A stretch of DNA of 64,000 nucleotides, from NCBI RefSeq assembly GCF_014137995.1, contig NZ_JACGWV010000002.1:62001-126000 (forward strand), given 5' to 3'. Position 1 is the first letter of the stretch, and each line of letters starts with the position of its first letter. Made by a program: the position numbers and the translations under genes. Below the pieces are notes generated by a model that saw only the letters and a list, made by a program, of their open reading frames with translations, was not told the DNA's origin and made no database searches. Below are positions 49,934 through 60,374 of this stretch, piece by piece. The DNA comes from Promicromonospora sukumoe (GTDB lineage Bacteria; Actinomycetota; Actinomycetes; Actinomycetales; Cellulomonadaceae).

Positions 49934-49947
49934 TGTTGACGTCAACA
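49934..49947. promoter_or_regulatory. LacI operator
   Basis: Perfect 14-bp palindrome TGTTGACGTCAACA in the divergent LacI/ABC gap. Even-length operators with a central CG are typical of LacI-family sites. It lies 41 nt before the permease TTG start. Confidence 0.8.
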
Positions 49948-49987
49948 CGACGCCATGCTGACCCCACTCGTGAAGGAGCGACTTCCC

Positions 49988-50905
49988 TTGACCACGCTCG
50001 CATCGCCGCCGGCCGTGCCCAAGACCCTGGGGCGTGCCCGACGCCGCTCCCGCTGGACAGGCTGGGGCTTCGTCGGCCCCTTCATGGCCGTGTTCGCCCT
50101 GGTCTTCCTCGCACCGATCGTCTACTCGCTCTGGCTGAGCATGTTCCAGACGCAGCTCGTGGGCGGCACCTCGTTCGTAGGGTTCGACAACTACGCCCGG
50201 GTGCTCACCGACCCCCAGTTCTGGGACGGCGCGGGCCGCGTGACGCTGTTCCTGCTGGTCCAGGTGCCGGTGATGCTCGGCATCTCGCTGCTCGTCGCCC
50301 TCGCGATCGACAGCGGCCGGCTGTACGGGCGTGACTTCTTCCGCCTGACGATCTTCCTGCCGTACGCCGTGCCCGGTGTGGTCGCGGCGCTCATGTGGGG
50401 CTTCATGTACGGCGAGCGCTTCGGCCTGGTCGGCAACGTCAACGACCTGTTCGGCACGAGCATCCCCGACCCGCTGGCGTCCGCGCTGGTACTCCCCGCG
50501 ATCGGCAACATCGTGACCTGGGAGTTCGTGGGCTACAACATGCTGATCTTCTACTCGGCGCTGCGCGTGGTGCCCACCTCGCTGTACGAGGCCGCCGAGA
50601 TCGACGGCGCCGGCCCGTGGCGGGTGATCTCCGCGATCAAGCTGCCCGCCATCCGCGGCGCCCTCGTGGTCGCGACCATCTTCTCGATCATCGGCTCGTT
50701 CCAGCTCTTCAACGAGCCGAGCATCCTGCAGCCGCTGTCGCCCAACTACATCTCGACGCACTACACCCCGAACCTGTACGCCTACTCGCTGTCCTTCTCC
50801 GGCCAGCAGTACAACTACTCGGCCACGGTGGCGATCATCATGGGCGTGCTCACGATGCTCGTGGCCTACGTGGTGCAGCTGCGCGGCATGCGCAAGGAGG
50901 CCTGA
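49988..50905 (+). CDS. sugar ABC transporter permease (MalF-like)
   Basis: 305 residues from TTG 49988, 9 nt after GAAGGAG; an ATG at 49955 gives a longer reading. Six membrane spans; the EAA loop reads EAAEIDGAGPWRVISAIKLP. It pairs with the next permease to form the channel of a CUT1-family importer. No ATPase gene is present; such systems in actinobacteria use a shared ATPase (MsiK type) from elsewhere. Confidence 0.93.
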   Translation: MTTLASPPAVPKTLGRARRRSRWTGWGFVGPFMAVFALVFLAPIVYSLWLSMFQTQLVGGTSFVGFDNYARVLTDPQFWDGAGRVTLFLLVQVPVMLGISLLVALAIDSGRLYGRDFFRLTIFLPYAVPGVVAALMWGFMYGERFGLVGNVNDLFGTSIPDPLASALVLPAIGNIVTWEFVGYNMLIFYSALRVVPTSLYEAAEIDGAGPWRVISAIKLPAIRGALVVATIFSIIGSFQLFNEPSILQPLSPNYISTHYTPNLYAYSLSFSGQQYNYSATVAIIMGVLTMLVAYVVQLRGMRKEA

Positions 50906-50908
50906 GCC

Positions 50909-51835
50909 ATGACGAACGTCCTGATGACCGCGCCCACCGTGCGCCCCCGCAAGTCCCCTCCGCGCCTGCGCAACCGCCGCACCTCGCACGCCCGGCCCAC
51001 GCGCAGCATCCTGCTGACGGTGCTCACGGCCCTGATCGGCCTGTACGCGCTGATCCCGCTGGTGTGGCTGCTGATCAACGCGACCAAGACGCAGCCCGAC
51101 CTGTTCAGCTCGTTCGGCCTGTGGTTCAGCGGCGACTTCGCCCTGTGGGACAACATCGTCGGCGTCCTGACCTACGACGGCGGCGTCTTCGGGCGCTGGT
51201 TCCTCAACACGCTGCTCTACGTGGTGGTCGGCGCGGGCGGTGCCACGCTGCTGGCCCTGCTCGGCGGCTACGGCCTGGCGAAGTTCAACTTCCCCGGCAA
51301 GCGCGCCGTGTTCGCCGTCGTCATCGGTGCCGTGGCCGTGCCCGGCACCGCCCTGGCGGTGCCCACGTTCCTCATGTTCGCCAACCTGGGCCTGACCAAC
51401 ACGCCCTGGTCCGTGATCATCCCGTCGCTCATCTCGCCGTTCGGGCTCTACCTCATGTGGACCTTCGCGGCCGACGCCGTGCCCGACGAGATCATGGAAG
51501 CCGCCCGGATCGACGGCGCCAGCGAGGCGCGCACCTTCTTCCAGGTGTGCCTGCCGATGATGGCGCCCGGCATCGTCACGGTGCTGCTGTTCACCGTGGT
51601 GGCGACGTGGAACAACTACTTCCTGCCGCTGATCATGCTGCGCGACCCGGACTGGTACCCGCTGACCCTGGGCCTGAACGCGTGGAACGCGCAGGCGACC
51701 ACGGCCGGCGGCGAGGCGATCTTCAACCTCGTCATCGCCGGCTCCCTCCTGACCATCCTGCCGCTCATCGTGGCTTTCCTGCTCCTGCAGCGCTACTGGC
51801 AGTCGGGTCTCGCCGCCGGCAGCGTCAAGGAGTGA
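50909..51835 (+). CDS. sugar ABC transporter permease (MalG-like)
   Basis: 308 residues, ATG 3 nt after the first permease stop. Six spans (for example LTALIGLYALIPLVWLLIN), and the EAA loop EAARIDGASEARTFFQVCLP. Heterodimer partner of the upstream permease. A basic N-terminus (RPRKSPPRLRNRR) is cytoplasmic. Confidence 0.94.
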   Translation: MTNVLMTAPTVRPRKSPPRLRNRRTSHARPTRSILLTVLTALIGLYALIPLVWLLINATKTQPDLFSSFGLWFSGDFALWDNIVGVLTYDGGVFGRWFLNTLLYVVVGAGGATLLALLGGYGLAKFNFPGKRAVFAVVIGAVAVPGTALAVPTFLMFANLGLTNTPWSVIIPSLISPFGLYLMWTFAADAVPDEIMEAARIDGASEARTFFQVCLPMMAPGIVTVLLFTVVATWNNYFLPLIMLRDPDWYPLTLGLNAWNAQATTAGGEAIFNLVIAGSLLTILPLIVAFLLLQRYWQSGLAAGSVKE

Positions 51836-51901
51836 GCACCCCCAGCACGACGGCACTGCCAGAGACCTGATCCGACTGACGATGAAGTGAGAGGAACCAC
51901 C

Positions 51902-53242
51902 ATGACCATCCGCCACCACCGCGCCGTGGGCGCGCTCGCCGCGGCGAGCGCCCTGGCGCTCACCCTGACCGCTTGCGGTTCGGGGTCCGACGGCGGCGAC
52001 GCCGCGGAGACCGTCTCCCCCGAGGACGTGTCCGCGGCTCTCGAGGAGGGCGGCGACCTGCTGGTCTGGGCGTGGGAGCCCACGCTGGACCAGGTCGTGA
52101 AGGACTTCGAGGCCGAGTACCCGAACGTGAACGTCGAGCTGGCGAACGTCGGTACCGGCAACGACCACTACGTGGCCCTGCAGAACGCGATCAGCGCGGG
52201 CTCGGGCGTGCCCGACGTCTCCCAGATGGAGTACTACGCCCTGCCGCAGTTCTCCATCGGCGAGTCGCTGGCCGACCTCGCGCCCTTCGGCGCGAGCGAG
52301 CTCGACAGCACCTACTCCCCCGGCCCGTGGGGCGCGGTGACCAGCGGTGAGGCCGTGTACGGCCTGCCCATGGACTCCGGCCCGATGGCGCTGTTCTACA
52401 ACGCGAAGACGTTCGAGGAAGCCGGCGTCGAGGTGCCGGCCACGTGGGACGAGTTCGCCGACGCCGCCAAGAAGATCAACGAGTCCGACCCGAACGCGTA
52501 CATCACCGCCGACAACGGCGACGCCGGTTTCGCGACGTCGATGATCTGGCAGGCCGGCGGCCACCCCTTCGCGGTGGACGGCACGGACGTGACCGTGGAC
52601 CTCGGCGACGAGGGCTCGGCCAGGTTCGCCGAGATGTGGCAGGGGCTGCTCGACGACGACCTCGTCGCCAACGTCCCGGCCTGGTCCGACGAGTGGTTCC
52701 AGGGCCTGGGCAGCGGCGAGATCGCCGCGCTGGTGACGGGCGCCTGGATGCCCGCGAACCTGGAGTCGGGCGCCGCCCCGGCGTCGGGCGACTGGCGCGT
52801 CGCGCCCATGCCGCAGTGGACCGAGGGCGAGAACGCGACGGCCGAGAACGGCGGCTCCGCGCTGTCGATCACCGAGGCGAGCGACAAGAAGGCGCTGGCC
52901 TACGGGTTCCTCGAGTACGCGAACGCCGGTGACGGCGTCGCGACCCGCCTGGAGGGCGGCAACTTCCCGGCGACGCTCGCCGACCTGAACGACGAGGCGT
53001 TCCTCGCCGAGGAGTCCGAGTACTTCGGCGGGCAGAAGATCAACGAGGTGCTCTCGGCGTCGGCCACCGGCGTGGTCCCGGGCTGGCAGTACCTGCCGTA
53101 CCAGGTCTACGCGAACAGCGTGTTCCCCGACACCGCGGGCCAGGCCTACACCGGCTCGACGTCGCTCGCGGACGGTCTGGGCGCCTGGCAGGAGTCGATC
53201 GTCAAGTACGGCAACGAGCAGGGCTTCACCGTCGGCGAGTGA
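51902..53242 (+). CDS. sugar-binding lipoprotein of ABC transporter
   Basis: 446 residues from ATG 51902. Lipoprotein signal with lipobox LTAC (Cys25) and an acidic spacer after it; the mature part is a CUT1 solute-binding fold (DLLVWAWEPTLDQVVKDFEAEYPNVNVELANVG..., GLPMDSGPMALFYNAKTFEEAGVEVPATWDEF). Gene order is unusual, with the binding protein after both permeases. It is followed by a strong hairpin that would limit readthrough into the beta-galactosidase gene and keep this gene at a higher level. Confidence 0.94.
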   Translation: MTIRHHRAVGALAAASALALTLTACGSGSDGGDAAETVSPEDVSAALEEGGDLLVWAWEPTLDQVVKDFEAEYPNVNVELANVGTGNDHYVALQNAISAGSGVPDVSQMEYYALPQFSIGESLADLAPFGASELDSTYSPGPWGAVTSGEAVYGLPMDSGPMALFYNAKTFEEAGVEVPATWDEFADAAKKINESDPNAYITADNGDAGFATSMIWQAGGHPFAVDGTDVTVDLGDEGSARFAEMWQGLLDDDLVANVPAWSDEWFQGLGSGEIAALVTGAWMPANLESGAAPASGDWRVAPMPQWTEGENATAENGGSALSITEASDKKALAYGFLEYANAGDGVATRLEGGNFPATLADLNDEAFLAEESEYFGGQKINEVLSASATGVVPGWQYLPYQVYANSVFPDTAGQAYTGSTSLADGLGAWQESIVKYGNEQGFTVGE

Positions 53243-53266
53243 GCCGCGGCTGAGCTGCTGACCGGT

Positions 53267-53298
53267 ACGACGGCGGGGGGGCCTTCCCCCGCCGTCGT
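53267..53298 (+). terminator. hairpin (attenuator/terminator) between binding protein and beta-galactosidase genes
   Basis: 13-bp perfect arms ACGACGGCGGGGG / CCCCCGCCGTCGT around GGCCTT. No T-run follows. It sits in the 136-bp gap between two genes of the same operon, so partial termination or mRNA 3'-end protection is likely. Confidence 0.75.
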
Positions 53299-53378
53299 CC
53301 CATGTCCCCACCCACTTCCCTACCCACGTCCCACGCCTCGTGCCTCTGCCGCACGGCCCACCCCCTGAGGAACACCAC

Positions 53379-55229
53379 ATGCCGACGTTCGAGATCGGAC
53401 CCGAGGACTTTCTGCTCGACGGCGAGCGGATGCAGGTCGTCAGCGGAGCGCTGCACTACTTCCGCGTGCACCCCGACCAGTGGGCCGACCGGATCCGCAA
53501 GGCCCGGCTCATGGGCCTGAACACCATCGAGACGTACGTGCCGTGGAACTTCCACGCGCCCGAGCCGGACACGTTCGACCTGACCGGGCGGCGCGACCTC
53601 GGCCGGTTCCTGGACCTGGTGGCCGCCGAGGGGCTGCACGCGATCGTGCGCCCGGGGCCCTACATCTGCGCGGAGTGGGACGGCGGCGGGCTGCCCGGCT
53701 GGCTGTTCGCCGACCCCGCCGTCGGCGTGCGGCGGCACGAGCCGCGGTTCCTCGCCGCGATCGGCACGTACTTCGCGAACCTGCTGCCCCTGGTGGCCGA
53801 GCGCCAGGTGACGCGCGGCGGCCCCGTGCTCATGGTGCAGGTGGAGAACGAGTACGGCGCCTACGGGGACGACCCGCTGCCCGAGCGGCAGAAGTACCTG
53901 CGCGCGCTCGTGGACCTGACGCGGGAGCAGGGCATCGACGTGCCGCTGTTCACCTGCGACCAGGCCGACGACGAGATGCTCGCCCGCGGCGGCCTGCCCG
54001 AGCTGCACAAGACGGCGACGTTCGGCTCGCGCAGCAAGGAGCGGCTGGAGATCCTGCGCCGGCACCAGCCCAAGGGCCCGCTGATGTGCATGGAGTTCTG
54101 GAACGGCTGGTTCGACTCGTGGGGGCTGGAGCACCACCTCGCGCCCGCCGAGGCGAACGCCGCCGACCTGGACGACCTGCTCGCGGCGGGCGGCTCCGTG
54201 AACCTCTACATGTTCCACGGCGGCACCAACTTCGGGCTGACCAGCGGCGCCAACGACAAGGGCATCTACCGGCCCATCACGACGTCGTACGACTACGACG
54301 CGCCGCTCGCCGAAGACGGCACGCCGACCGCCAAGTACCACGCGATGCGCGAGGTGATCGCGCGGCATCTTCCGGTGGCGGAGGATGTTCCTGCTGGTCT
54401 TGCTGCTCTTGGGGGCGGGGGTGCTGGTGACGGCGGGGGTGCTGGTGCGCCGGCGTCACCCGTGCTCGACGTCGACCTGTCCGCCCACGTGGTGCCGCTG
54501 GCCCACGCACTGCCGAGCCTGCTCCGCGAGGACCTGCGCGCGTTCACGTCGACGCCCACGACCGACGACCTGCGGCAGTGGTCGGGCTTCTCCGTCTACC
54601 GCACCCGCATCCGGCCCGACGACGCCGTCCTGACCGTCGCCGAGGTGCGCGACCGCGCCGTCGTCCTGTTCGACGACGAGCAGATCGGCGTGCTCGACCG
54701 CGGCTCGCACACCTTCGCCGTCCCGCTGCCCGCCGCCGCGGGCGACCTCACGCTGCTGGTCGAGGACCAGGGCCGGGTCAACTACGGCCGGCGGATCGGC
54801 GAGCCCAAGGGCCTCATCGGGCCGGTGCGGACCGCGGTGCGCACCATCGACGAGTGGGAGGCGGGCGCCCTGCTCGTCGAGGACGCGCCGGAGCTGCTCC
54901 GCGCCGCCCTCGACGCGCCGGGTCGTGCGCTACCGGTCGCGGACCGCGGTCTGCGGCCGGTCGGCGCCGGCCTGTACCGCGCGACGTTCGACTCGGTCGG
55001 CGGCGCCGACCACTTCCTGCGGCTCGACGGCTGGACCAAGGGCCTGGCCTGGGTCAACGGCGAGCTGCTCGGCCGGTACTGGAGCCTCGGGCCCACGCAC
55101 ACGCTGTACGTCCCGGGCCCGCTGGTGCGCGAGTCGGGCAACGAGCTGGTGCTCCTGGAGCTCCACGGCGCGGCAACGGCGAGGGCGCGTTTCGTCGCCG
55201 CCCCGGACCTGGGCATCACGGAACAGTAG
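53379..55229 (+). CDS. GH35 beta-galactosidase
   Basis: 616 residues from ATG 53379. (beta/alpha)8 domain with ALHYFRVHPDQWADRIRKARLMGLNTIETYVPWNFHAP (24-60), acid/base Glu158 in QVENEYGAYG, and nucleophile Glu239 in MCMEFWNGWFDSWG; C-terminal beta-sandwich domains hold the galactose-binding-like end. No signal peptide, so it acts in the cytoplasm on imported galactosides. A Gly-rich insert at about 345-370 (AALGGGGAGDGGGAGAP) sits between the catalytic and sandwich domains. Under LacI with the ABC genes. Confidence 0.93.
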   Translation: MPTFEIGPEDFLLDGERMQVVSGALHYFRVHPDQWADRIRKARLMGLNTIETYVPWNFHAPEPDTFDLTGRRDLGRFLDLVAAEGLHAIVRPGPYICAEWDGGGLPGWLFADPAVGVRRHEPRFLAAIGTYFANLLPLVAERQVTRGGPVLMVQVENEYGAYGDDPLPERQKYLRALVDLTREQGIDVPLFTCDQADDEMLARGGLPELHKTATFGSRSKERLEILRRHQPKGPLMCMEFWNGWFDSWGLEHHLAPAEANAADLDDLLAAGGSVNLYMFHGGTNFGLTSGANDKGIYRPITTSYDYDAPLAEDGTPTAKYHAMREVIARHLPVAEDVPAGLAALGGGGAGDGGGAGAPASPVLDVDLSAHVVPLAHALPSLLREDLRAFTSTPTTDDLRQWSGFSVYRTRIRPDDAVLTVAEVRDRAVVLFDDEQIGVLDRGSHTFAVPLPAAAGDLTLLVEDQGRVNYGRRIGEPKGLIGPVRTAVRTIDEWEAGALLVEDAPELLRAALDAPGRALPVADRGLRPVGAGLYRATFDSVGGADHFLRLDGWTKGLAWVNGELLGRYWSLGPTHTLYVPGPLVRESGNELVLLELHGAATARARFVAAPDLGITEQ

Positions 55230-55342
55230 CCGGAGGCGGCGCCGGCTGTCGTGATGCCGGCCGTCGTCGTCACCGGCCCGTGGCCGACCGGTGCGTCGTC
55301 AACCGTCGTCGTCGTCGGCTGTCGCCGCCGACCGCCGTCGTC

Positions 55343-55396
55343 GAACGTAGGGTTGGTCGCTCTAAGAGCCCTCTTAGAGCGACCAACCCTACGTTC
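55343..55396. terminator. 26-bp perfect inverted repeat
   Basis: Arms of 26 nt (GAACGTAGGGTTGGTCGCTC...) complementary around CC. Position after the beta-galactosidase gene fits a bidirectional terminator with hutI. Single copy in the window. Confidence 0.7.
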
Positions 55397-55498
55397 AGTT
55401 GTAGGCCCACCCGGTGCCGCCCGGGGACGTCGGCGACCGACCCGAGCGGTGCCGCCCGGGCCGACGTCGACCGATCCCCCGCGGGGGACATCTCCTTT

Positions 55499-55552
55499 GA
55501 GACCTAAGTTTCTTCGCTTTCGAGCCCGCCAAAGCGAAGAAACTTAGGTCTC
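55499..55552. repeat. family-A palindrome, copy 4
   Basis: 22-bp perfect arms (GAGACCTAAGTTTCTTCGCT then TT) around a 10-nt loop, between convergent gene ends. Confidence 0.8.
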
Positions 55553-55681
55553 GAAGGTGAGTGCCGCTGCGGGCAGGTCGGACAAGTCAGGTACGTCGGG
55601 CAGCTTGGGTCGGACGGTCAGCTGGTCGGTGCGCTGGGCGGTCAGTCGGACGGTCAGGGGGCGGCCGGGCTCGCGGGCTCG

Positions 55682-57061
55682 TCAGACGGCGCGGGTGCCC
55701 GACTGCCAGACCTGGTGGATCAACGGGACGCCCGGGCGGTAGGACAGGTAGGTGTGGCTGGGGGCGTCGAGGACGGTCAGGTCGGCGCGGGCACCGATCC
55801 CCAGGTGCCCGACGTCGTCCCGGCGGAGCGCCGCCGCCCCGCCCGCCGTCGCCGACCAGAGCGCCTCCGCGGGACTCATGCGCATCTCGCGCACCGCGAG
55901 CGCCACCACGAACGGCATGGACGACGAGTAGCCCGAGCCGGGGTTGCAGTCCGTGGCCAGCGCGACCGGCACGCCCGCGGCGAGCAGCCGGCGGGCGTCG
56001 GGGTACGGCGACCGCGTCGAGAACTCGACGGCGGGCAGCAGGGTCGCGACCGTCCCGAGCCCGGCACCAGGCCCGACGTCGAAACGCCGCACATCCCCAG
56101 ATCCGACGTCGGCAGGCTGTCCAACACCAGGCCTTACGTCGGCGGGGCGCCCGTGCCCAGCCTCGGCGTCGGCGAGGCGCACCGCTTCGGGAGCGAAGCC
56201 GCGGGAGGCGGCGCCGCTCCAGGAGGCCGCCAGGGCGTCGACGTCGGCGTCGGTCAGGTGGGTGCAGTGGTCCACGCTCGCCGCACCGACCTCGACCGCG
56301 AGCCGCACGCCGGGGCCGGCCGCGAGCTGGTTGCCGTGCACGCGGGCGCCGAGCCCCGCCCGGAGGCCGGCGAGCAGGACGGCGCGGGACTCGTCCTCGT
56401 CGAAGGCCGTGGGTGCAGCGGGCTCGCAGAACACGTCGACCCAGCGGGCGTGCGGCGCGCACGCGGCGAGCATCGGGCCGGTGACGAGGTCGATGTAGCC
56501 GGCTCGGTCGTCGGCGTACTCGGCCGGGACGGTGTGGGCGCCGAGGTACGTCGTCTCGGGCGTGAGCTCGCGGGCGATCCGGAGCGTGCGGGCCTCGGTG
56601 GCGATGTCCTGGCCGTAGCCGCTCTTGATCTCGACGGTCGTGGTGCCCTGCGCGAGCATCTCGCGCACCAGCGCCCGGCCGCGCGCCCGCAGGTCGTCCT
56701 CGCTCGCGGCGCGCGTGGCGGCGACCGTCGTCGCGATGCCGCCGCCCGTGTAGGGCTCGCCGGTCATGCGGGCGGCGAACTCGGCGGCGCGGTCGCCCGC
56801 GAAGACGGTGTGCGAGTGCGAGTCCACGAACCCGGGCAGGACGCAGCGCCCCGCGAGGTCGACGACGTCGTCAGCCGCCGGTGCCGACGACGCCGGCCCC
56901 GTCCAGGCGATCCGGCCCTCCTCGATCACGACGGCGGCGTCGGGCACGATGCCGATCCCGTCCGGGGCGAACCCCTCGCCGCCCGCGAGGCCCGGCCCCG
57001 ACCCGCCGTGCGCCGGGTCGTTGGTGACCAGCTCGCCGATGTTCGTCAGCAGCACGCTCAT
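55682..57061 (-). CDS. hutI: imidazolonepropionase
   Basis: 459 residues from ATG 57061. Amidohydrolase metal motif [17 protein letters not shown] (about 95-111), [28 protein letters not shown] and ATDCNPGS, all specific to HutI. It opens imidazolone-5-propionate to formiminoglutamate. A low-complexity stretch ([25 protein letters not shown]..., about 300-345) is inserted between beta strands. Its start overlaps hutF by 4 nt; last gene of the hut operon. Confidence 0.95.
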   Translation of the reverse strand: MSVLLTNIGELVTNDPAHGGSGPGLAGGEGFAPDGIGIVPDAAVVIEEGRIAWTGPASSAPAADDVVDLAGRCVLPGFVDSHSHTVFAGDRAAEFAARMTGEPYTGGGIATTVAATRAASEDDLRARGRALVREMLAQGTTTVEIKSGYGQDIATEARTLRIARELTPETTYLGAHTVPAEYADDRAGYIDLVTGPMLAACAPHARWVDVFCEPAAPTAFDEDESRAVLLAGLRAGLGARVHGNQLAAGPGVRLAVEVGAASVDHCTHLTDADVDALAASWSGAASRGFAPEAVRLADAEAGHGRPADVRPGVGQPADVGSGDVRRFDVGPGAGLGTVATLLPAVEFSTRSPYPDARRLLAAGVPVALATDCNPGSGYSSSMPFVVALAVREMRMSPAEALWSATAGGAAALRRDDVGHLGIGARADLTVLDAPSHTYLSYRPGVPLIHQVWQSGTRAV

Positions 57062-58623
57062 GCGTCGCTCCCCCTCGTGATGTCCTGTGCGGCCGCGGGT
57101 CGGGCCGTGGTCTGGCCGACGACGGCGTCCTGACCGGCGGCAGGCAGCCCCGCGCGTTGGCCGACTGCGGGCAGCCCGGCAGCCTTGCCGACGACGGCGG
57201 TCTGGCCGGCCGCCGCCCAGAGCTCCTCGATCGCCTCGACGAGCATGCGGGCGACGTCGCCGGCCCGGTGCACACCGTCGCGCACCACGAGGTCGCCGCC
57301 CGCGACGACGTCGGACACGTCGGCCGCGCCCGCGACCAGCACGACCTGGGCGGGGTCGGTCCCGGCGGTGCGGGCCGTGTCGAGGCGTACCGCGACCAGG
57401 TCGGCGGGGGCGCCCACGGCGATCCGTCCGGCGTCGGGGCGGCCGAGCGCGGCGTGCCCGGCCGACGTCGCGATCTCGACGAGGGTCGCCGGGGCGAACG
57501 CGCCGCGCCGTCCGGACGCGAGCCGCTCGTGCTCCTCGACGCCGCGCGCCTCCGCGAGCACGTCGGCGGTGACGTGCTGGTCCGTGCCGACCGACAGCGG
57601 GGACCCCGCGCGCGCCAGCCGCAGTCCCGGGGCGATGCCGTCGGCGAGGTCGCGCTCCGTCGTCGGGCAGAGGCAGACGCCCGTGCCCGAGGTACCGAGC
57701 AGCGCGACGTCGTCGCCGGTCAGGTGCACGGCGTGGACGGCGGTGGTGCCGGGGCCGAGCGCGCCGGCGTCGTGCAGGAGCCGGGTCGGGGTGACGCCGA
57801 GGGCCGCGAGCGCCGCCTCGTTCTCGCCCGGCTGCTCGGACAGGTGGACGTGCAGGGGCGCGCCCGCCGCCCGGGCCCAGCGGGCGACGGCGGCGAGCTC
57901 GTCCGAGGCGACGGCGCGCACCGAGTGGGCGGCGGCGCCGACGAGCGCGCGGTCGTCGTCGGCCCAGGCGGTGCGCAGCGCGTCCACACGCGCTGCCCAC
58001 CGCTCGACCGAGCCGTCGCCGAACCGGGCCTGCTCCGGCGCGAGGGGCTCGTACCCGGCGGGGCCCAGGCCGCCGTGCAGGTAGCAGGTGTCGAGCAGCG
58101 TGAGGTGCACGCCCGCGTCCCGGGCGGCGGAGCGGAGGGCCTCGGCCATGGCGTTCGGGCCGCCGTCGGCCGCGGGGTACGGCGTGCCGTCGGGGCGGTG
58201 GTGCACGTAGTGGAACTCGCCGACGGCGGTGGTCCCGCCCAGCGACATCTCGGCGAAGACGGCGCGGGCCAGCCGCTCGTACCGCTCCGGCGTCAGGGCC
58301 GCTGCGAGCGCGTACATTCCGTCCCGCCAGGTCCAGAAGGATCCGCCGTCGGCATGGGTACGGCCGCGCAGGGCGCGGTGGAACGCGTGCGAGTGCGCGT
58401 TGGCGAGCCCCGGGAGCACGACGCCGCGCAGGCGCACATCGCCGTCCGACGCCGGGACCCCGGGCTCGACGGCGACGATCCGTCCGCCGTCGGTCACGAC
58501 CCGCACGGACTCGACGACTCCGCCGGGGGCTGGCCCGTCGTCGGCCTGGGTCGATCCGCTGACAGACCTGCCGGTGCCGCCGACTCCCGGCAGCCAGGCC
58601 CGCTCGCACCAGAAGCCGCTCAT
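57058..58623 (-). CDS. hutF: formimidoylglutamate deiminase
   Basis: 521 residues. Amidohydrolase fold: [18 protein letters not shown] (metal His pair), [23 protein letters not shown] (deiminase block) and [20 protein letters not shown] (late Asp). Converts formiminoglutamate to N-formylglutamate and ammonia, the two-step route. The last ~45 residues are an Ala/Gly/Gln repeat ([19 protein letters not shown]). Upstream on the same strand, after a family-A palindrome, is the M20 amidohydrolase that could take the next step. Confidence 0.93.
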   Translation of the reverse strand: MSGFWCERAWLPGVGGTGRSVSGSTQADDGPAPGGVVESVRVVTDGGRIVAVEPGVPASDGDVRLRGVVLPGLANAHSHAFHRALRGRTHADGGSFWTWRDGMYALAAALTPERYERLARAVFAEMSLGGTTAVGEFHYVHHRPDGTPYPAADGGPNAMAEALRSAARDAGVHLTLLDTCYLHGGLGPAGYEPLAPEQARFGDGSVERWAARVDALRTAWADDDRALVGAAAHSVRAVASDELAAVARWARAAGAPLHVHLSEQPGENEAALAALGVTPTRLLHDAGALGPGTTAVHAVHLTGDDVALLGTSGTGVCLCPTTERDLADGIAPGLRLARAGSPLSVGTDQHVTADVLAEARGVEEHERLASGRRGAFAPATLVEIATSAGHAALGRPDAGRIAVGAPADLVAVRLDTARTAGTDPAQVVLVAGAADVSDVVAGGDLVVRDGVHRAGDVARMLVEAIEELWAAAGQTAVVGKAAGLPAVGQRAGLPAAGQDAVVGQTTARPAAAQDITRGSDA

Positions 58624-58672
58624 GACTCTCCTCTCGCGTTCCGTGCTCCGTCGCTGTTCGTGTCTGTCCTTC

Positions 58673-58726
58673 GAGACCTAAGTTTCTTCGCTTTGGCCGG
58701 CCGCAAAGCGAAGAAACTTAGGTCTC
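58673..58726. repeat. family-A palindrome, copy 5, inside the hut operon
   Basis: 22-bp perfect arms with a GC loop containing GGCCGGCC. It lies between the amidohydrolase and hutF genes, which read the same way within the pathway operon, so it either splits the operon in two or acts in some other way than termination. Confidence 0.8.
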
Positions 58727-58736
58727 GAAAGAGAGG

Positions 58737-60374
58737 TCACGGAAGGCCCTGTCGAGCTGGCGCGGCCGACCCGGCCGAGCCGACAGCCGACCCTGCCCGG
58801 GCGACCGGCGTCGCCGACCTGCCCAGCGGGACGGCCGGGGTCGTCAGCAGGTCCGCGAGGACGGCGGTCAGGGCCTCGACGCCGGCATCGCAGTCGGACT
58901 GTTCGGCGTGCTCGGCCGGCGAGTGCGACACCCCCGTCGGGTTGCGCACGAACAGCATCGCGGTCGGCACGCCGGCCGCCGCGAGGATGCCGGCGTCGTG
59001 CCCGGCGCCCGTGCCGATCACAGGGGCGGGCAGGTCGGAGCCAGGCCGCCCGACGACGTCGGCGAGCCGCGCCGCGAGCGCCGGGTCGAACACTGTCGCG
59101 GGCGTCCAGGACTCCTCGACGGGCGCCCACTCCCCCAGCCCGCCGAAGACGCCGGACCCACTCGACCCGCCGAGCCCCCCGCCCGTGCCCGGCCCGCCGC
59201 GTCCGCCGGGCCCACCCGGCGCAGATGAGCGCAGACCTGGTCGCTCTCCGGGCACTCTTTCCGCTACCGGACCCGCGGTCATGTGCCCGGCCTCCACCGG
59301 GACCGCACCGCCCACACCGCCCGGGCCGCAGAGCACCGCGAGGACGGCGTCCTCCGTCTCGGCGCGGGCGTCGATCCAGGCACGCACCCGCGACGGGATC
59401 GCGTTGACGCCGTTGGGCTCCACCTCGACCTTGGCCAGCGTCGCGAGCGCCCCGGCCTGCTCGGCGGCGGCGCGGACGTCGGTGATCAGTCGCGCGAGGT
59501 CGAGCATCGGGTCGTGGCGGTGCGCCAGCGGCGTGGTGCCGGCGTGGTTGGCCTCGCCCGCCAGGTCGACGCGCCAGCGGCCGTGCGGCCAGATCGCGGC
59601 GCCGACGGCGACGGGCGCCGCCTCGTCCGCGGGCAGGTCGGCGAGGTACCGGCCCTGTTCCACGTGCAGCTCGACGAAGACGCCGATCCGCGCGAGGGCC
59701 TCGTCGTCGCGCCCGTAGTGCTCGAGCGACACGCCGCCGCTGCCCCAGCTCCCGCTACCACCGACGCCGACGCCGACGCCGCTGGTCGAGCTTGTCGACA
59801 CCTCACCAGGTCTCGACAGGCTCGACCCGCGAGACGAGCTAGACACGCCCGAACCGCCCGGCGAGACCCGCCCGAGCACGTCCGCGAGGCTGTCGCCCGT
59901 CCGGTCGCGCAGCGCGAGCAGCCGGTCCGCCGAGACGGTCCCCGTGACCGCCCGCGAGCCAAGGCAGGCGAGCCCGAACCGCGCCCCTTCCTCGTCGGAG
60001 AAGTTCACGATCGCCAGCGGCCGAGCGGGCACGACGCCGGACGCCCGCAGCGCGTCCAGCGCCGCGAACGCGCTCACCACGCCCAGCGGACCGTCGAACG
60101 CGCCGCCGCCCGGCACCGAGTCGAGGTGGCTGCCGGTCACGACGCCGGGCCCGTCGGCGTCCGGGTCGCCCCACCACGCCCACTGGTTCCCGGCTCGGTC
60201 CGTCGTCACGTCCAGGCCGCGCGCCGCGGCCTCGGCGGCGAACCACTCGCGCAGGGCCAGGTCGTGCACGGTCCAGGCGAACCGCTCGTACCCGCCCGAC
60301 GACGCCCGCCCGACGTCGGCGATCGCCCCGAGCAGGCCGCCCGCGGCAGACGAACCCGCACCCGACCCCGTCAC
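58737..60374 (-). CDS. M20 amidohydrolase (allantoate amidohydrolase/N-carbamoylase-like) of the hut operon
   Basis: 545 residues, GTG start in a 4-nt overlap with hutU. Zinc ligands of the hydantoinase/carbamoylase group are in place: [10 protein letters not shown] (H83), GAFDGPLG (D94), SDEEGARFG (E128, E129), VELHVEQG (H237) and the late [17 protein letters not shown] is the hinge/substrate block. Two inserts enlarge it: about 171-217 (holding repeat units) and about 375-425 (Gly/Pro run). Actinobacterial hut operons often carry this gene and lack hutG; I infer it acts on N-formylglutamate. Not proven. Confidence 0.85.
   Translation of the reverse strand: MTGSGAGSSAAGGLLGAIADVGRASSGGYERFAWTVHDLALREWFAAEAAARGLDVTTDRAGNQWAWWGDPDADGPGVVTGSHLDSVPGGGAFDGPLGVVSAFAALDALRASGVVPARPLAIVNFSDEEGARFGLACLGSRAVTGTVSADRLLALRDRTGDSLADVLGRVSPGGSGVSSSSRGSSLSRPGEVSTSSTSGVGVGVGGSGSWGSGGVSLEHYGRDDEALARIGVFVELHVEQGRYLADLPADEAAPVAVGAAIWPHGRWRVDLAGEANHAGTTPLAHRHDPMLDLARLITDVRAAAEQAGALATLAKVEVEPNGVNAIPSRVRAWIDARAETEDAVLAVLCGPGGVGGAVPVEAGHMTAGPVAERVPGERPGLRSSAPGGPGGRGGPGTGGGLGGSSGSGVFGGLGEWAPVEESWTPATVFDPALAARLADVVGRPGSDLPAPVIGTGAGHDAGILAAAGVPTAMLFVRNPTGVSHSPAEHAEQSDCDAGVEALTAVLADLLTTPAVPLGRSATPVARAGSAVGSAGSAAPARQGLP
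59782..59833. repeat. inverted pair of VEPVET-type repeats in the amidohydrolase gene
   Basis: Units CTGGTCGAGCTTGTCGACACC and GGTCTCGACAGGCTCGACC face each other around TCACCA, forming a hairpin. The spacer is the reverse complement of the one in the pntA pair (TGGTGA). Translated in an inserted loop ([12 protein letters not shown]). Confidence 0.8.

Larger units (their letters stand above)
55230..55681. other. gene-free stretch with two palindromes
   Basis: The 452 bp between the convergent beta-galactosidase and hutI genes carry a 26-bp perfect inverted repeat (55343-55396) and a family-A palindrome (55499-55552). The remainder is GC-rich; CCGCCCGG(G) words near 55420-55460 are simple repeats. 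I see no convincing gene. Confidence 0.7.

Noticed and set aside
49955..49987. ATG start for the MalF-like permease
   Set aside because: GAAGGAG at 49973-49979 is spaced correctly only for the TTG at 49988; the ATG has no visible ribosome-binding site. Kept as an alternative.
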